Positions 11,039-21,790 of a DNA stretch of 39,309 nucleotides are shown here, piece after piece (position 1 is the stretch's first letter; each line of letters begins with the position of its first letter). Source of the stretch: Nitrospira sp. GTDB taxonomy: Bacteria > Nitrospirota > Nitrospiria > SBBL01 > JAADHI01. Location: NCBI GenBank assembly GCA_027020665.1, contig JALUVJ010000112.1:1-39309 (forward strand), read 5' to 3'. The notes beneath the pieces were generated by a model. That model had not been told where the DNA came from. It was given only the letters and a program-made list of their open reading frames with translations, and made no database searches. A program made the translations under genes and the position numbers.

Positions 11039-11512
11039 TCAGTCCTCAAAAAAAATCCGGACGACTTCGTACTCGATTGTTTTTGCATGTGTTTTAACTT
11101 CGACAAATTCACCCACTTCCCGGCCGATTAAGGCTTTTGCAACGGGAGAATGCACGGAAATCGTACCGTTTTTCATGTCCGCTTCATCAATGCCGACAAT
11201 GCGAAACTGCTTTCTATCATCCGTATCAATGTCGATGACTTCAACCGTCGCCCCAAAAACAACTTTTTCAGTCGAAAGGTTATCCGTGTGAATAACGTTG
11301 GCTTCGGCTAATTTTGCCCCGATTTCCTGAATACGACCTTCGATAAATCCCTGTCTTTCTTTTGCCGCACTGTATTCCGCATTTTCGGAGAGGTCGCCGT
11401 GCGCGCGTGCTTCCGCGATATCGGCAATATTTTTTGGTCGTTCAATTTTTTTAAGCCGTTCCAACTCGGCTTTGAGCTGATCATATCCTTTTTTTGTCAT
11501 CGGTATCTTCAC
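11039..11512 (-). CDS. greA: Transcription elongation factor GreA
   Basis: Rescues backtracked RNA polymerase by stimulating transcript cleavage. The 157 residues are the standard length. The N-terminal coiled-coil finger (MTKKGYDQLKAELERLKK to about residue 75, including ARAHGDLSENAEYSAAKE with the catalytic acidic pair at its tip) is followed by the FKBP-like globular C-terminal domain ending in YEVVRI. It lies 56 bases after carB on the same strand, and the SAM hydrolase gene starts seven bases after its stop. Confidence 0.97.
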   Translation of the reverse strand: MKIPMTKKGYDQLKAELERLKKIERPKNIADIAEARAHGDLSENAEYSAAKERQGFIEGRIQEIGAKLAEANVIHTDNLSTEKVVFGATVEVIDIDTDDRKQFRIVGIDEADMKNGTISVHSPVAKALIGREVGEFVEVKTHAKTIEYEVVRIFFED

Positions 11513-11568
11513 TGATGCCTCCTAAATATAGATCACGAGCAAGATGGCCATAGAAAAAAGATGGGGAT

Positions 11569-14500
11569 CTAAACGTGGTATTGCTGTAAGGGCAAGGTTT
11601 GGATGCTCCCTTTCAATAAGGCTTCAATTCCGCGGACGGCGGCCTTGGCACCGGCAATGGTTGTAAAATACGGGATGCTGTCTTGAAGCACAATTTGCCG
11701 GATTTCCCGCGAATCGGCCTCCGCGAGCTTGTCCCCTACTGTATTGATCACTAATTGAATCTCTTTATTTTTTACCGCATCGACGATATTCGGTCGCCCT
11801 TCCTGTACTTTTTTTACCGTGGCCACTTGCATGCCTAAACGATTTAGAAAATCTGCGGTTCCCGCTGTTGCAACAAGATCGAAGCCTATTTCAGACAGTC
11901 GCTTTGCAATGGCACCCAAAGCCGCCTTGTCGCGGTCTTTGACACTGGCAAAAACCCGGCCTCTTGTCGGCAACCCGTTTTCAGCTGAGATTTCGGCCTT
12001 GGCAAACGCACCGCCGAAATCCGAATCGATGCCCATTACTTCTCCGGTCGATTTCATTTCGGGACCTAAAACCGAATCCGTCTTAAATCGCTTAAAGGGA
12101 AAAACCGCCTCTTTAATCGCAATATGATGAAGCGGTTTTTCGTAAACGTCTTGTGCCTTCAGTGTTTTTCCGAGTATCGCTTTCATTGCGATTTTGGCAA
12201 GCGGTTGTCCGATGGTTTTGCTGACAAAAGGAACCGTGCGGGAGCCGCGCGGATTTACTTCCAGAATGTAAATTTCACCCGCTTTGACTGCAAATTGAAT
12301 ATTGATTAAACCCACGACCTTCAATTCTTTCGCTAAAGCAACCGTCTGCATTCGGATGGTGTCCAAGGCCGATCCATCCAATGAAAAAGGCGGCAGGGCA
12401 CAGGCCGAATCGCCCGAATGCACACCGGCTTCCTCTATATGTTCCATGATGCCTGCGACAAATACCTCTTCGCCGTCTGAAACCGCATCCACATCAATTT
12501 CAACAGCGTCTTCTAAATATTGGTCAATCAAAATGGGATGATCGGGAGAGGCGTTCAAGGCATGTTCCATATATTTTAAAAGACTGCTTTGGTCGTAAAT
12601 AATCTCCATCGCGCGACCGCCCAAAACATAGGAAGGCCGAACGAGCACCGGATAACCAATCACCTCCGCGACATCCTCGGCTTCACGGGCAGATCGCACG
12701 AGTCCGTTATTCGGCTGTTTGAAACCCAGTTTGTCGATTAAAGCCTTGAAGCGTTCACGGTCTTCTGCGCGATCAATCGCATCCGGCGAAGTGCCCAAAA
12801 TATGCACCCCTTTTTCCAACAACGCATTGGCAAGCTTTAAGGGAGTTTGTCCGCCAAATTGCACAACAACGCCCATCGGCTTTTCCAATTCAATGATATG
12901 CATGACATCTTCAAAAGTCAGCGGTTCGAAATAAAGCCGGTCGGAAGTATCGTAATCCGTACTCACCGTTTCAGGGTTGCAGTTGACCATGATGCTTTCA
13001 TACGCCATCTCTTTCAAGGCCAATACCGCATGTACACAGCAATAATCAAATTCAATGCCTTGCCCGATGCGATTGGGCCCGCTGCCTAAAATAATGACCT
13101 TGTTTTGATTCGTGGGCTCGGCATCACATTCCGTTTCATAAGTGGAATAAAGATAAGGCGTGTGGGCCTCAAACTCTGCGGCACAGGTATCGACTCGCTT
13201 AAAGACCGGTTTTAATCCTTCTTTTTTTCGCCATGTGGTGACTTCTTCTTCAGGCCTTCCCGTAATTTTGCCGACTTGACGATCGGAAAAACCCGAATGT
13301 TTTGCAATCCGAAGCAATTTCGGGTCAAGACCCTCATTTTTAAGTCGTGTCTCAATTTCAAGTATTTCTTTGAATTGATTCAAAAACCAGGGGTCGATTT
13401 GGGTAATTTGGTGGATTTCCTCAATCGAAACCCCCAGACGCATGGTATCAAAAACCTGAGACAATTGATTAAAGGTCGGGATGGCCAGCTTTTTTTTCAA
13501 CTCACCCAAATCATCGGCGGTGTAAACAGATTCAATGCCCTGACGATTCACCTCTAGCGAACGGTAGGCCTTCAACAAGGCTTCCTTAAAATTACGTCCG
13601 ATCGCCATGACCTCCCCGACCGACTTCATTTGCAGAGAAAGTGTGCGATCAATATGCGGGAATTTTTCAAAAGCAAAACGCGGGATTTTAACAACGACAT
13701 AATCGAGCGTCGGTTCAAAAGAAGCAGGTGTGACTGAAGTAATATCGTTTTGAATTTCATCTAAAGTCAGTCCCACCGAAAGTTTCGCCGCAATCTTGGC
13801 AATGGGAAAACCCGTGGCTTTTGAAGCTAAGGCGGAACTGCGTGAAACACGCGGATTCATTTCAATAACACAAAGGTCTCCATTTTCAGGATTCTGCGAA
13901 AACTGGATATTCGATCCGCCCGTATCCACCCCGACGCCCCGGATGATTTTAATCGCCGCGTCCCGCATGGCCTGATATTCTTTGTCCGTCAGGGTTTGCA
14001 CGGGTGCAACGGTAATCGAATCTCCGGTGTGTACACCCATCGGATCGAGGTTTTCGATGGAGCAAATCACCACGACATTGTCTTTTTTGTCACGCATCAA
14101 CTCCAATTCAAATTCTTTCCAGCCGATAACGGATTGCTCGATCAATACTTCGTGAACGGGACTGCAGGAGAGGGCCCCTTCCACCTTGTTTTCAAATTCT
14201 TCGATGTTGTACGCAATCCCGCCTCCCGTGCCCCCTAAGGTAAAAGAAGGCCGAATGATCGTCGGAAAACCGACTTTATTTAAAATTTCTTTTGCTTCAC
14301 TCAAATTGGTTGCGATGGCGCTTTCCGTATAACGCAGACCCGCAGCTTCGATCACCCGCTTAAAAGACTCCCGGTCTTCCGCACGTTTAATCGATTCATA
14401 ATTTGCCCCGATTAACTCGACATCATAGTTTTTAAGAATACCCGCATCCGCCAGGGCAAGCGCCATGTTTAAGGCCGTTTGGCCGCCCATCGTCGGAAGA

Positions 14501-14757
14501 AGCGCATCCGGTCGCTCCCGTTCAATAATTTTTCTGATTGAATCGACCGTAATCGGCTCAATGTAAGTGCTGTCGGCAATATCGGGATCGGTCATAATTG
14601 TGGCAGGATTGCTGTTGACCAAGACGATTTGGTATCCTTCCTCACGCAAGGCCTTACAAGCCTGAGTACCGGAGTAGTCAAACTCACAGGCTTGTCCGAT
14701 CACAATGGGGCCCGGCCCGATAATTAAAATTTTCCGAATATCCGTTCTTTTTGGCAC
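11569..14757 (-). CDS. carB: Carbamoyl-phosphate synthase large subunit
   Basis: Uses ammonia from CarA, bicarbonate and two ATP to make carbamoyl phosphate for pyrimidines and arginine. The 1062 residues hold two homologous halves, each with an ATP-grasp domain. Each half starts with the usual nucleotide-binding pattern: [20 protein letters not shown] near residue 10 and [20 protein letters not shown] near 555. Allosteric MGS-like domain from about 935 to the end. The gene is 22 bases after sppA and 56 before greA. It is separated from carA by sppA and a 60-codon ORF, which is unusual because carA and carB are normally adjacent. Confidence 0.98.
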   Translation of the reverse strand: MPKRTDIRKILIIGPGPIVIGQACEFDYSGTQACKALREEGYQIVLVNSNPATIMTDPDIADSTYIEPITVDSIRKIIERERPDALLPTMGGQTALNMALALADAGILKNYDVELIGANYESIKRAEDRESFKRVIEAAGLRYTESAIATNLSEAKEILNKVGFPTIIRPSFTLGGTGGGIAYNIEEFENKVEGALSCSPVHEVLIEQSVIGWKEFELELMRDKKDNVVVICSIENLDPMGVHTGDSITVAPVQTLTDKEYQAMRDAAIKIIRGVGVDTGGSNIQFSQNPENGDLCVIEMNPRVSRSSALASKATGFPIAKIAAKLSVGLTLDEIQNDITSVTPASFEPTLDYVVVKIPRFAFEKFPHIDRTLSLQMKSVGEVMAIGRNFKEALLKAYRSLEVNRQGIESVYTADDLGELKKKLAIPTFNQLSQVFDTMRLGVSIEEIHQITQIDPWFLNQFKEILEIETRLKNEGLDPKLLRIAKHSGFSDRQVGKITGRPEEEVTTWRKKEGLKPVFKRVDTCAAEFEAHTPYLYSTYETECDAEPTNQNKVIILGSGPNRIGQGIEFDYCCVHAVLALKEMAYESIMVNCNPETVSTDYDTSDRLYFEPLTFEDVMHIIELEKPMGVVVQFGGQTPLKLANALLEKGVHILGTSPDAIDRAEDRERFKALIDKLGFKQPNNGLVRSAREAEDVAEVIGYPVLVRPSYVLGGRAMEIIYDQSSLLKYMEHALNASPDHPILIDQYLEDAVEIDVDAVSDGEEVFVAGIMEHIEEAGVHSGDSACALPPFSLDGSALDTIRMQTVALAKELKVVGLINIQFAVKAGEIYILEVNPRGSRTVPFVSKTIGQPLAKIAMKAILGKTLKAQDVYEKPLHHIAIKEAVFPFKRFKTDSVLGPEMKSTGEVMGIDSDFGGAFAKAEISAENGLPTRGRVFASVKDRDKAALGAIAKRLSEIGFDLVATAGTADFLNRLGMQVATVKKVQEGRPNIVDAVKNKEIQLVINTVGDKLAEADSREIRQIVLQDSIPYFTTIAGAKAAVRGIEALLKGSIQTLPLQQYHV

Positions 14758-14779
14758 CTTTTGTCCTTATCGTCTTATT

Positions 14780-15763
14780 TCAAGGCATCCAGAGGTAGAG
14801 AAATTGAGGTGATCCGCCTTGCAAGAGCTGTTTGGGCAAGAGTTGCTTCGGATTGATTCCCCAGGAGGAAAACGGGGTTTTCTGCTGCAACACCTGGGAA
14901 TAGATATTATTTTTAGTTCCTTCACCCCGATGATAAAGAATCACCTTCGCTTCGGAAATGCCGGCTTTGGATTGCGCCACTTGAATCGCCTCTTGCAAAT
15001 AGCCGATTTGGTCCACTAAGCCCGACTCCAAAGCTTGTGATGCCGTGTAAACGCGGCCGTCCGCCAATTTCCGAATCTGATCCGCACTTAAATTTTTACG
15101 GTTTTCAACGATCACCGTCAAAAAACGCTCATACATATTGTCAATCACGCCTTGGATCACACTCCGCGATTCGGAAGAAAGCGGTTTTACGGGAGAACCC
15201 ATATCCTTGAGTGGTCCGGATTTGATCGCCTCGGCGGAAACACCGACTTTTTCCATCAGTCCTTCAAAATTGACATGTATCATAATTACCCCGATGCTGC
15301 CAATCACAGAAGTCGGATGCGCAATCACCTGATCCGCCGCCATTGCGATATAATACGCGCCTGAGGTGCCCAGATCCAAAATCGAGACGATCACCTTTTT
15401 TCCCGTTTTTTTCTTAAATTGCAGGACCTCATGATAAATCAAATCAGAGGCCGTAATTGTTCCGCCCGGACTATTGACGCGCAGCAAAATTGCCTTCACT
15501 TTTTCATCCTTTGCCGCCGCCGTCAGCTCTTCTTTAAGACGCGCAACCATGTCGGGCCGATCAATCAGCCCCGTTGGTTTTTCTTCGGAAATAAAACCGG
15601 AGATGTCGATAAGGGCGATTTTGTTGACGCCTTTGCCACTCACAACCGTTTCTCGAAGCGGGCCGATTTTGGGAAGCAGGGAGATATTGTAGATGCAGCC
15701 GGATAGTGAAAATAGGATTGAGAGGATGAGAACGCTTTGCGCTATCTTTCTTATTGATTTCAT
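14780..15763 (-). CDS. sppA: Signal peptide peptidase SppA, lipoprotein-type
   Basis: Membrane serine protease of the ClpP/crotonase fold that degrades cleaved signal peptides. Residues 1-23 form a lipoprotein signal with lipobox LSGC (Cys23), so it should be lipid-anchored on the outside of the inner membrane. The SppA core shows VNSPGGTITAS (about 97-106), the nucleophile Ser134 in GTSGAYYIA (more commonly ASGGYY) and the basic KSGPLKDMGSP motif (181-191) holding the catalytic lysine. 327 residues, matching the short SppA class. It sits between orf60 and carB inside the pyrimidine transcript, with no obvious functional link. Confidence 0.92.
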   Translation of the reverse strand: MKSIRKIAQSVLILSILFSLSGCIYNISLLPKIGPLRETVVSGKGVNKIALIDISGFISEEKPTGLIDRPDMVARLKEELTAAAKDEKVKAILLRVNSPGGTITASDLIYHEVLQFKKKTGKKVIVSILDLGTSGAYYIAMAADQVIAHPTSVIGSIGVIMIHVNFEGLMEKVGVSAEAIKSGPLKDMGSPVKPLSSESRSVIQGVIDNMYERFLTVIVENRKNLSADQIRKLADGRVYTASQALESGLVDQIGYLQEAIQVAQSKAGISEAKVILYHRGEGTKNNIYSQVLQQKTPFSSWGINPKQLLPKQLLQGGSPQFLYLWMP

Positions 15764-15869
15764 ATTTCACTCCGTGGCGTAATCAATTTAGCCTAATTTT
15801 TCCAGGTCAGCCAAATCCTGATGCCGACTCACCGCTTTTTTATTTTTTTAAACTTCTCCATCAGTCATA

Positions 15870-16052
15870 TTATTGCTGTTTAATAATGCGATAAACGCTT
15901 TGAAATCCTTGTTGATCCCCGTACTTCCATTTGTATTCTGCCCTGATTGCCTCTAAAGCACTCAGCCTGTCTTCAACAGACTGGTTTATCCAATACAAAA
16001 AAACACATTCTTCATCTTTCAATCGGATTTTACGAACACGGGTTTTATCCAC
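15870..16052 (-). CDS. Small hypothetical protein (60 residues) between carA and sppA
   Basis: Starts with GTG ten bases after the carA stop. Charged and helical, with a YWINQSVEDRLSALEAIR helix and a C-terminus FQSVYRIIKQQ. From memory this looks like a common family of 55-65-residue bacterial proteins ending in a QRVYRIIKR-like motif, often found next to nucleotidyltransferase-like genes. No such partner is visible here, so it may be an orphan of a two-gene module. The protein-like composition and position in the operon support a real gene; the function is unknown. Confidence 0.55.
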   Translation of the reverse strand: MDKTRVRKIRLKDEECVFLYWINQSVEDRLSALEAIRAEYKWKYGDQQGFQSVYRIIKQQ

Positions 16053-16061
16053 TGCACGACC

Positions 16062-17171
16062 CTACTTTGAAAAAGAATCAACAAATGCTTGAAAAAAGAA
16101 GGCGGCGTCGTGCGGTCCCGGTGCGCCTTCCGGATGATATTGCACCGATGAAACGGGAAGTGTGCGATGCCGTAACCCTTCGAGTGTACGATCATTTAAA
16201 TTAATGTGGGTGACTTCGACTTCGTTTTCAATCCCGGAAAGATCAATGGCAAAACCGTGATTTTGCGCGGTGATTTGAACACGTTTTTCGGCTAAATCCA
16301 TGACGGGCTGGTTTCCGCCGTGATGACCGAATTTCATTTTGCTGCACTTCGCACCCAAGGCCAAGGCCAAAATTTGATGGCCGAGGCAAATGCCGAAAAT
16401 CGGTTTTTGCCCAAGCAAGGCTTTTACATGTTGAATGGCGTAAGGAAGCCCTTCGGGATCTCCCGGACCATTCGACAAGAGAATGCCGTCCGGGTTCATC
16501 GCCAAAACGGCATCGGCCCTTGTATTGGCAGGCACGACAGTCACACGGCAATTTAAAGCCGTCAACATATTTAAAATGTTGTATTTTACACCAAAATCAT
16601 AAACCACGACATGTGATTTGGCGTCTGAAGAGGCATCCCCCGGATCACATTTTTTGCCGTTTTCCCACGCATAAGGATTGGAAGTCGTCACTTGAGAGAC
16701 CAAATCACGTCCGACAAGCGCAGGGCTTGATTTTAATCGTTCAAGCAACACATTAACGTCTTCCGTTCGGGTTGAAAGAATGCCCTGCATCGCACCCTGC
16801 TCTCTGATTTTTTTTGTGATTAAACGCGTATCCACTTGGTCGATTGCAACAATGCCCTGCCGTTTCAAAAGTTGATCAAGCGGTTCACGCGCCCGCCAAT
16901 TACTGGGTGTGGCCGTATATTCTTTAACGATAAACCCTTGAAGCCACAGTTTTTCGGATTCGTTGTCTTCCGAATTAACCCCGTAGTTTCCGATGAGCGG
17001 ATACGTCATCATAACCAACTGGCCACAATAGGAGGGGTCGTATAAAACTTCCTGATACCCGGTCATGCTGGTATTAAAAACGATTTCCCCGGCCGACTCC
17101 CCTTCCGCACCGAAAGACCGTCCCTTAAAGACAGTACCGTCTTCTAAAACCAAAATCCCTTGATTACCCAT
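16062..17171 (-). CDS. carA: Carbamoyl-phosphate synthase small (glutaminase) subunit
   Basis: Releases ammonia from glutamine for CarB. The 369 residues have the CarA N-terminal domain (about 1-150, with the [17 protein letters not shown] signature) and a class I amidotransferase domain. The catalytic triad is visible: Cys262 in GICLGHQ, His346 and Glu348 in QYHPEG. The [10 protein letters not shown] stretch is usually FGHHGANHPV. The ATG at 17171 follows the pyrC stop by 28 bases. Confidence 0.97.
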   Translation of the reverse strand: MGNQGILVLEDGTVFKGRSFGAEGESAGEIVFNTSMTGYQEVLYDPSYCGQLVMMTYPLIGNYGVNSEDNESEKLWLQGFIVKEYTATPSNWRAREPLDQLLKRQGIVAIDQVDTRLITKKIREQGAMQGILSTRTEDVNVLLERLKSSPALVGRDLVSQVTTSNPYAWENGKKCDPGDASSDAKSHVVVYDFGVKYNILNMLTALNCRVTVVPANTRADAVLAMNPDGILLSNGPGDPEGLPYAIQHVKALLGQKPIFGICLGHQILALALGAKCSKMKFGHHGGNQPVMDLAEKRVQITAQNHGFAIDLSGIENEVEVTHINLNDRTLEGLRHRTLPVSSVQYHPEGAPGPHDAAFFFQAFVDSFSK

Positions 17172-17199
17172 CGGCGTTGCCCTGTTACTTTAGCAAGTT

Positions 17200-18489
17200 T
17201 TAATTTTCTATTAATTTTCCGCCGACAACGATGGCCGTCGCCCGGCCTTTCATCTGTCGTCCCATAAACGGAGAATTTTTGCTCATGGATTTAATATGCT
17301 GTTCATCAACAACCCATTCGGTATCCAGATCAATCAGGGTAATATCGGCGGGATCACCGATTCCCAAAACCCCCGTCTTTTTCCCCAGCACGCGCGCAGG
17401 TTCAAAGCTGAGTTTTCGGATGACCTGCGGCAAGGTTAATACGCCCCGACCCACGAGTTCCAATGAAAGCGGAAGGGCCGTTTCAAGTCCGATAATGCCA
17501 AAAGGAGCGCAATCCAGGGCCTGCGCTTTTTCATCTGCGGCGTGCGGCGCATGATCCGTTGCAATCAGATCAATGGTGCCATCGGCCAAACCGGCAAGCA
17601 CCTCCGCCTGATCCTGCTCGGTTGCAAGCGGGGGTTTCATTTTGGCATTGGCGTTAAAACACCCCACGGCTTCATCCGTGAGCGTAAAATAATGCGGACA
17701 GGTTTCCGCCGTGACAGGAATCCCCCGCCGTTTGGCATCTCGAATCAAATGCACGGATGCTGCGGTGCTGATATGCGCCAAATGTACACGCGCACCCGTC
17801 TGCTCGGCCAAGGCAATATCCCGTGCCACCATCACAGATTCGGAAGAGGCGGGAATGCCGCGAAGCCCCAAGCGTGTGGAAACATCGCCCTCGAAAATCA
17901 CTCCGTTATCGGTAAGATTAAGATCCTCACAATGGTCGATAACGGGAATGTCAAAAATTTTGGCATAAGACATGGCCTGACGCATAACTTGACTATTCAT
18001 CACCGGCAAACCGTCATCCGATACGGCCACACAGCCGGCAGCAACCAATTCGCCCATTTCAGCCAGTTCGCATCCTTTGGAAGCTTTTGTAATCGCCCCG
18101 ATCGGAAGCACACGCACCATCCCCTCTTTTGCTGCCTTTTCGAGAATGAGTTCGGTGACGGATTGGTTATCATTCACGGGGTTTGTATTGGGCATGCAAC
18201 AAATGCTTGTGAAACCGCCGTAAGCCGCCGCCGCCGTCGCGGAAGCGATAGTTTCTTTATATTCAAAACCCGGCTCTCGGACATGAGTATGAAGGTCAAT
18301 TAGACCAGGGGCAACAACTTTTCCTGTTGCTTCAATGACTTGCACCCAATTATCTGAAGGAGTGATAGAAGATGAGATTTCCTGAATGATACCATTTGAA
18401 ATAAGCAGGTCCCCCACCCCGTCTCTGTTTTGAGCGGGATCGATGATCCGCCCGCCTTTGATCAAAATATCCGATGCGATATCACGCAT
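17200..18489 (-). CDS. pyrC: Dihydroorotase
   Basis: Cyclises carbamoyl aspartate to dihydroorotate, step three of pyrimidine synthesis. Amidohydrolase fold of the longer class I type, with the metal-binding motif [10 protein letters not shown] (about residues 61-70) and the later DHC, H and TDHAPH motifs. I start at ATG 18489 ([18 protein letters not shown]), which overlaps the end of pyrB by eight bases. The frame is open upstream to 18540, but that part lies inside pyrB. This gives 429 residues, the family norm. Translation is likely coupled to pyrB. Confidence 0.96.
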   Translation of the reverse strand: MRDIASDILIKGGRIIDPAQNRDGVGDLLISNGIIQEISSSITPSDNWVQVIEATGKVVAPGLIDLHTHVREPGFEYKETIASATAAAAYGGFTSICCMPNTNPVNDNQSVTELILEKAAKEGMVRVLPIGAITKASKGCELAEMGELVAAGCVAVSDDGLPVMNSQVMRQAMSYAKIFDIPVIDHCEDLNLTDNGVIFEGDVSTRLGLRGIPASSESVMVARDIALAEQTGARVHLAHISTAASVHLIRDAKRRGIPVTAETCPHYFTLTDEAVGCFNANAKMKPPLATEQDQAEVLAGLADGTIDLIATDHAPHAADEKAQALDCAPFGIIGLETALPLSLELVGRGVLTLPQVIRKLSFEPARVLGKKTGVLGIGDPADITLIDLDTEWVVDEQHIKSMSKNSPFMGRQMKGRATAIVVGGKLIEN

Positions 18490-19408
18490 GCTTGCCTCCC
18501 GAAAGTAAAAAAAGAAGGGCCATGCGCACCGCAACGCCATTGCTTACTTGTTGCAAAATAACCGAAGAAAGACCGTCTGCCACATCAGAACTGACCTCCA
18601 CCCCCCGATTGATCGGACCCGGATGCATGACTAAAGCTTCAGAATCCGCCAAAGCCAGACGCCGGGCATTTAGACCGTAAAGTTCGGCATATTCTCGAAG
18701 CGTGGGAAAATAACTGCTGCCTTGGCGTTCCAACTGAAGGCGAAGCAAGATAATCACATCAGCACCCGCAAGGGCTTGATCCAAATGGTAGTGAATTTGA
18801 ACCCCCCAACGCTCAATGCCTGTAGGAATCAAAGTCGGCGGGGCGACCAAGTGTACATCGGCACCGTATTTTTTTAAAACATGAATGTCAGAGTGTGCAA
18901 CACGACCATGAAGAATGTCACCGATAATAACAACCTTGAGTCCTTTGACCCTTCCTTTGTTTTCCTTAATGGTCAGCAAGTCAAGCAGGGCTTGGCTCGG
19001 ATGTTCATTTGCACCGTCGCCCGCATTAATCACTGCGCTTTCCACCGAACGCGCCAAAAAATGAGGCACACCGGAAGACGCGTGCCGAATAACAATGAAA
19101 TCAGAATGCATGGCTTGAATATTTCTCGTGGTATCCAGCAGGGTTTCGCCTTTTAAGGTGCTGCTGGAACTGGATGAAATATTAATCACGTCGGCAGAAA
19201 GCCGTTTTCCCGCCAATTCAAAAGAAGTCCGTGTCCGGGTACTGGGTTCAAAAAAAAGATTGATAAGCGTTTTCCCCCGTAAGGCAGGCACCTTTTTGAT
19301 CGCACGACTCGACACCTCTTTAAAGGATTCGGCCGTTTGAAGAATAAGATCGATTTCTTCTCGATCCAACTCGGCAATGCCGAGAATATCTTTTCGTTTA
19401 AGCTGCAT
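18482..19408 (-). CDS. pyrB: Aspartate carbamoyltransferase catalytic subunit
   Basis: Joins carbamoyl phosphate and aspartate, the first committed pyrimidine step. The 308 residues show the carbamoyl-phosphate signature [13 protein letters not shown] (about 52-64), the [15 protein letters not shown] loop (about 77-92) and a C-terminal [10 protein letters not shown] motif (about 264-273). No pyrI regulatory subunit gene is nearby, consistent with the PyrR-type control seen upstream. It lies 18 bases after pyrR. Confidence 0.97.
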   Translation of the reverse strand: MQLKRKDILGIAELDREEIDLILQTAESFKEVSSRAIKKVPALRGKTLINLFFEPSTRTRTSFELAGKRLSADVINISSSSSSTLKGETLLDTTRNIQAMHSDFIVIRHASSGVPHFLARSVESAVINAGDGANEHPSQALLDLLTIKENKGRVKGLKVVIIGDILHGRVAHSDIHVLKKYGADVHLVAPPTLIPTGIERWGVQIHYHLDQALAGADVIILLRLQLERQGSSYFPTLREYAELYGLNARRLALADSEALVMHPGPINRGVEVSSDVADGLSSVILQQVSNGVAVRMALLFLLSGGKHA

Positions 19409-19426
19409 ATCTAGAATAAAGCCCCA

Positions 19427-20014
<588 letters not shown>

Positions 20015-20023
20015 TTAGCCCGA

Positions 20024-20063
20024 ATAAAAAAACCCTCTTGCGGTAAAAATCCGAAGAAGGTTT
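20024..20063 (-). terminator. Attenuator (intrinsic terminator) of the pyr leader
   Basis: On the - strand a 13-bp stem with one bulged C (AAACCTTCTTCGG pairing with CCGCAAGAGGGTTT, loop ATTTTTA) is followed by a T-run. It lies between the PyrR-binding loop and the pyrR ATG, about 50 bases before the gene, as in PyrR-controlled leaders. The 5' arm CCTTCTTCGG (20051-20060) can alternatively pair with CCGGAAAGG (20092-20100) of the PyrR loop, nine pairs with one bulge, which would be the antiterminator. Confidence 0.9.
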
Positions 20064-20091
20064 AGACGAGATAAGAACCCACATTGTCTCC

Positions 20092-20122
20092 CCTTTCCGG
20101 CTTCACGGAACCAGTTTAAAGG
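20092..20122 (-). promoter_or_regulatory. PyrR-binding loop (anti-antiterminator) in the pyr leader
   Basis: Read on the - strand the RNA folds as CCUUU / bulge AAA / CUGGUU / hexaloop CCGUGA / AGCCGG / AAAGG. The hexaloop fits the PyrR consensus CNGNGA, and the flanking GGUU...AGCC matches the known ARUC...GGYU pattern with both departures compensated as base pairs. It begins about two bases after the predicted transcription start. Its 3' arm is also one half of the proposed antiterminator. Confidence 0.85.
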
Positions 20123-20130
20123 AATAAAAC

Positions 20131-20159
20131 ATAGTATTCAGATGAAGTAAGGATGTCAA
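20131..20159 (-). promoter_or_regulatory. Promoter of the pyr operon
   Basis: On the - strand a perfect -35 TTGACA (20154-20159) and a -10 TACTAT (20131-20136) are 17 bases apart. The expected start, near 20124, is immediately ahead of the PyrR loop. A small GCCGA/TCGGC hairpin (20168-20184) lies just upstream of the -35 box; its role is unclear. Confidence 0.85.
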
Positions 20160-20239
20160 GCGGCAATGCCGACCTAAGATCGGCGATTGGAAATGGAGAC
20201 GGGACAAGTGTTCATCATCTTGACTATGGTTTTATAAGA

Positions 20240-20635
20240 TCAGCGTATGTTTTCCAATCCTTCCTTTGCTCCTGTGATGACCGCCCTAATAACTGGCCGC
20301 ATTTTTTCAAGGTCTTGTTCCTTATCTTCCACTTGTTTCTCGATCCGCTTGATCACGTTGAGTACGACAAGGCGAATATTCCCTTTCGTTTCTTTTTTTG
20401 CAATCTTCCTTGCCTCTTCAAAATCCGGAGGAAGCATCACTGTTAAGGAGTCTGAAATCTTATCCAAAGTGGAGGAACATTTAGATACATCTTGTGGGCT
20501 CAGCCCCAAAGGTTTTGCAAGATTGAATGTTGCAACTGAGGCTGCCAATTCGATATTAAATTTATCGAACTCCCCTTTTATCGTTGAACATCCCCCTAAC
20601 ATCACGAGTATCGTTATTAAAACCACTTTTTTCAT
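20240..20635 (-). CDS. Small predicted lipoprotein, unknown function
   Basis: 131 residues. A lipoprotein signal (MKKVVLITILVMLGGCS, lipobox LGGC, Cys16) predicts attachment to a membrane on the periplasmic side. The mature part is helical and charged with a long amphipathic region (about 75-110). A strong ribosome site (AGGAGGGG) lies ahead of the ATG at 20635, which supports a translated gene. No family recognised. It lies upstream of the pyr promoter on the same strand, with no clear terminator between. Confidence 0.75.
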   Translation of the reverse strand: MKKVVLITILVMLGGCSTIKGEFDKFNIELAASVATFNLAKPLGLSPQDVSKCSSTLDKISDSLTVMLPPDFEEARKIAKKETKGNIRLVVLNVIKRIEKQVEDKEQDLEKMRPVIRAVITGAKEGLENIR

Positions 20636-20929
20636 TGCATCCCCCTCCTGTTTTGTAATGGATTGTAAGCCTTTCCGACGCCTAATATATCGTGCCTTGC
20701 TAAACGAACCCCGATGCCCATAAATGTAAATTAGGTGCCCACCCCTAGGAATATTTCCATTAAACCTTAAACGAGGTTGTTTTAATAAGATTAATCTTCT
20801 TCAGGACTTTTCCATTCCCCTGTCCTCCTTGATCTGCATAGTTATGTTGCCCAAAAAGGATTCCTTTATGAGATATCTTCATTTGGCATCTGTAACAGTA
20901 ATCCTTGTCTACAATTAATCACTGCTGTC
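20636..20929. other. Non-coding stretch, nothing recognised
   Basis: About 290 bases upstream of the lipoprotein gene and before the first insertion-sequence remnant. I find no gene-like frame, RNA gene or strong repeat. It must hold the lipoprotein promoter; a TACAAT box near 20670 on the - strand is a weak candidate with no good -35. Confidence 0.4.
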
Positions 20930-21490
20930 CCGTTAAGGATAAAAAAAGATGGCCTGATTCTAAGCCGATTTGAGAGAATATGTTGTCGTTAACGTATTGA
21001 ATCAAAAAAGGAGAACCAGGCCATGCGTCATCATAATACGCTTTTTTCAAACATTCTGAAACAGGTGCCGAGACACGAATTAGAAAATGATTGGCGCCTT
21101 GTCAAAAGGTTGCGCCAGGGCATCGTTTTCGATTCAAGAACAAGCTTTATTCCTTGGATGCCTCAACGATCGACCTCTGTCTGTTTTTCTCTGGGCGCAT
21201 TTTCGCAAGACAAAAGGGGCGATCAAGCTGCATGTCGGACTCGATCATGAAGGCTGTTTGCCCGCATTTGTTTCCATTACGGAGGGGAAAACCGCGGACA
21301 TCAAAGCAGGGCGAGATCTGTCTTTTCCAAAAGGGCGCATTGTTGCCTGTGATCGAGGCTACACGGACTATCGTTGGTATAACCAATTGACAGATAAAGG
21401 CATATTCTTTGTCAGCCGACTGAAGTCCAATGCGAGATACGCTGTCCTTAAGCGGCGAAACGTGCTCAGAAAACAGGGATTGACCTGTTT
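20930..21490 (+). pseudogene. Broken IS4-type transposase (DUF4372 N-terminus), internally deleted and frameshifted
   Basis: The element probably begins near the CACTGCTGTCCCG sequence at 20930. The frame starting at ATG 21023 (good GGAG site) encodes MRHHNTLFSNILKQVPRHE, typical of IS4-group transposases with DUF4372, then jumps after a large internal deletion. SLDASTIDLC (first catalytic Asp, about 21133-21165) is in one frame and FRKTKGAIKLHVGLDHEG, ITEGKTADI and VACDRGYTDY (second Asp) are in another, up to about 21485. The C-terminal third is missing. It is cut by a fragment of a different IS at about 21490. Confidence 0.8.
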
Positions 21491-21588
21491 CTCGCAGCTT
21501 CGGATATCGGGTAGCCTTGCTCTTTTATCAGCTTTACTGCTTCTTCTTTGAATTCTTTTGTGTGTAGTCGTCTTCCTTTTTTTCCCAT
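21466..21588 (-). pseudogene. 5' fragment of an IS3-family orfA transposase
   Basis: On the - strand an ATG at 21588 behind AGGAGGTG starts MGKKGRRLHTKEFKEEAVKL and continues to ISEAARN, the N-terminal helix-turn-helix of IS3-family OrfA. Homology stops at about 21490, where the IS4-type remnant begins; the frame reaches a stop at 21466. The IS terminus probably lies near 21640 (GTGGACAC on the - strand). It is only about a third of orfA, and no orfB follows. Confidence 0.75.
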
Positions 21589-21649
21589 TGAACACCTCCT
21601 GAATGAAAATAATTCATTCTTAAGTAAGTGTCCACTGAAACCCTACCAT

Positions 21650-21726
21650 CTCAGTGCTGTGGGCGAACGCCCATGGTGACATTGGAAGATGGAAAAGAAA
21701 TCTGGAAGGAAAAATTTGTGAATTGA
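21650..21726 (+). pseudogene. C-terminal remnant of an integrase-core (IS481/IS3-like) transposase
   Basis: The frame ending at TGA 21724-21726 reads GRTPMVTLEDGKEIWKEKF, the kind of ending seen in integrase-core transposases of the IS481/IS3 type. Nothing upstream of about 21650 belongs to it. The terminal sequence that follows (21727-21790) recurs at 34347-34412, supporting an IS end. The short length leaves the family uncertain. Confidence 0.55.
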
Positions 21727-21790
21727 ATTTGACCTGACAGTCACTCCATTAAAACCGGCCCCCGTCAGATCAAGTCGAAACTACTACACA
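21727..21790. repeat. IS terminus; copy A of a dispersed repeat
   Basis: A stretch of about 52 bases (from ATTTGACCTGACAGTC to GATCAAGTCGA) is also present at 34360-34412 with a few differences and in the same orientation. TTGACCTGAC and GTCAGATCAA form an inverted pair inside it. It ends in GAAACTACTACAC, the reverse complement of the start of copy B (GTGTAGTAGTTTC). The two copies together therefore show both ends of one inverted-repeat element. Confidence 0.65.

Noticed and set aside
17542..18303. Open 253-codon frame antisense to pyrC
   Set aside because: Its length follows from the codon use of pyrC; the residues are His/Arg/Gly-rich noise with no family pattern.
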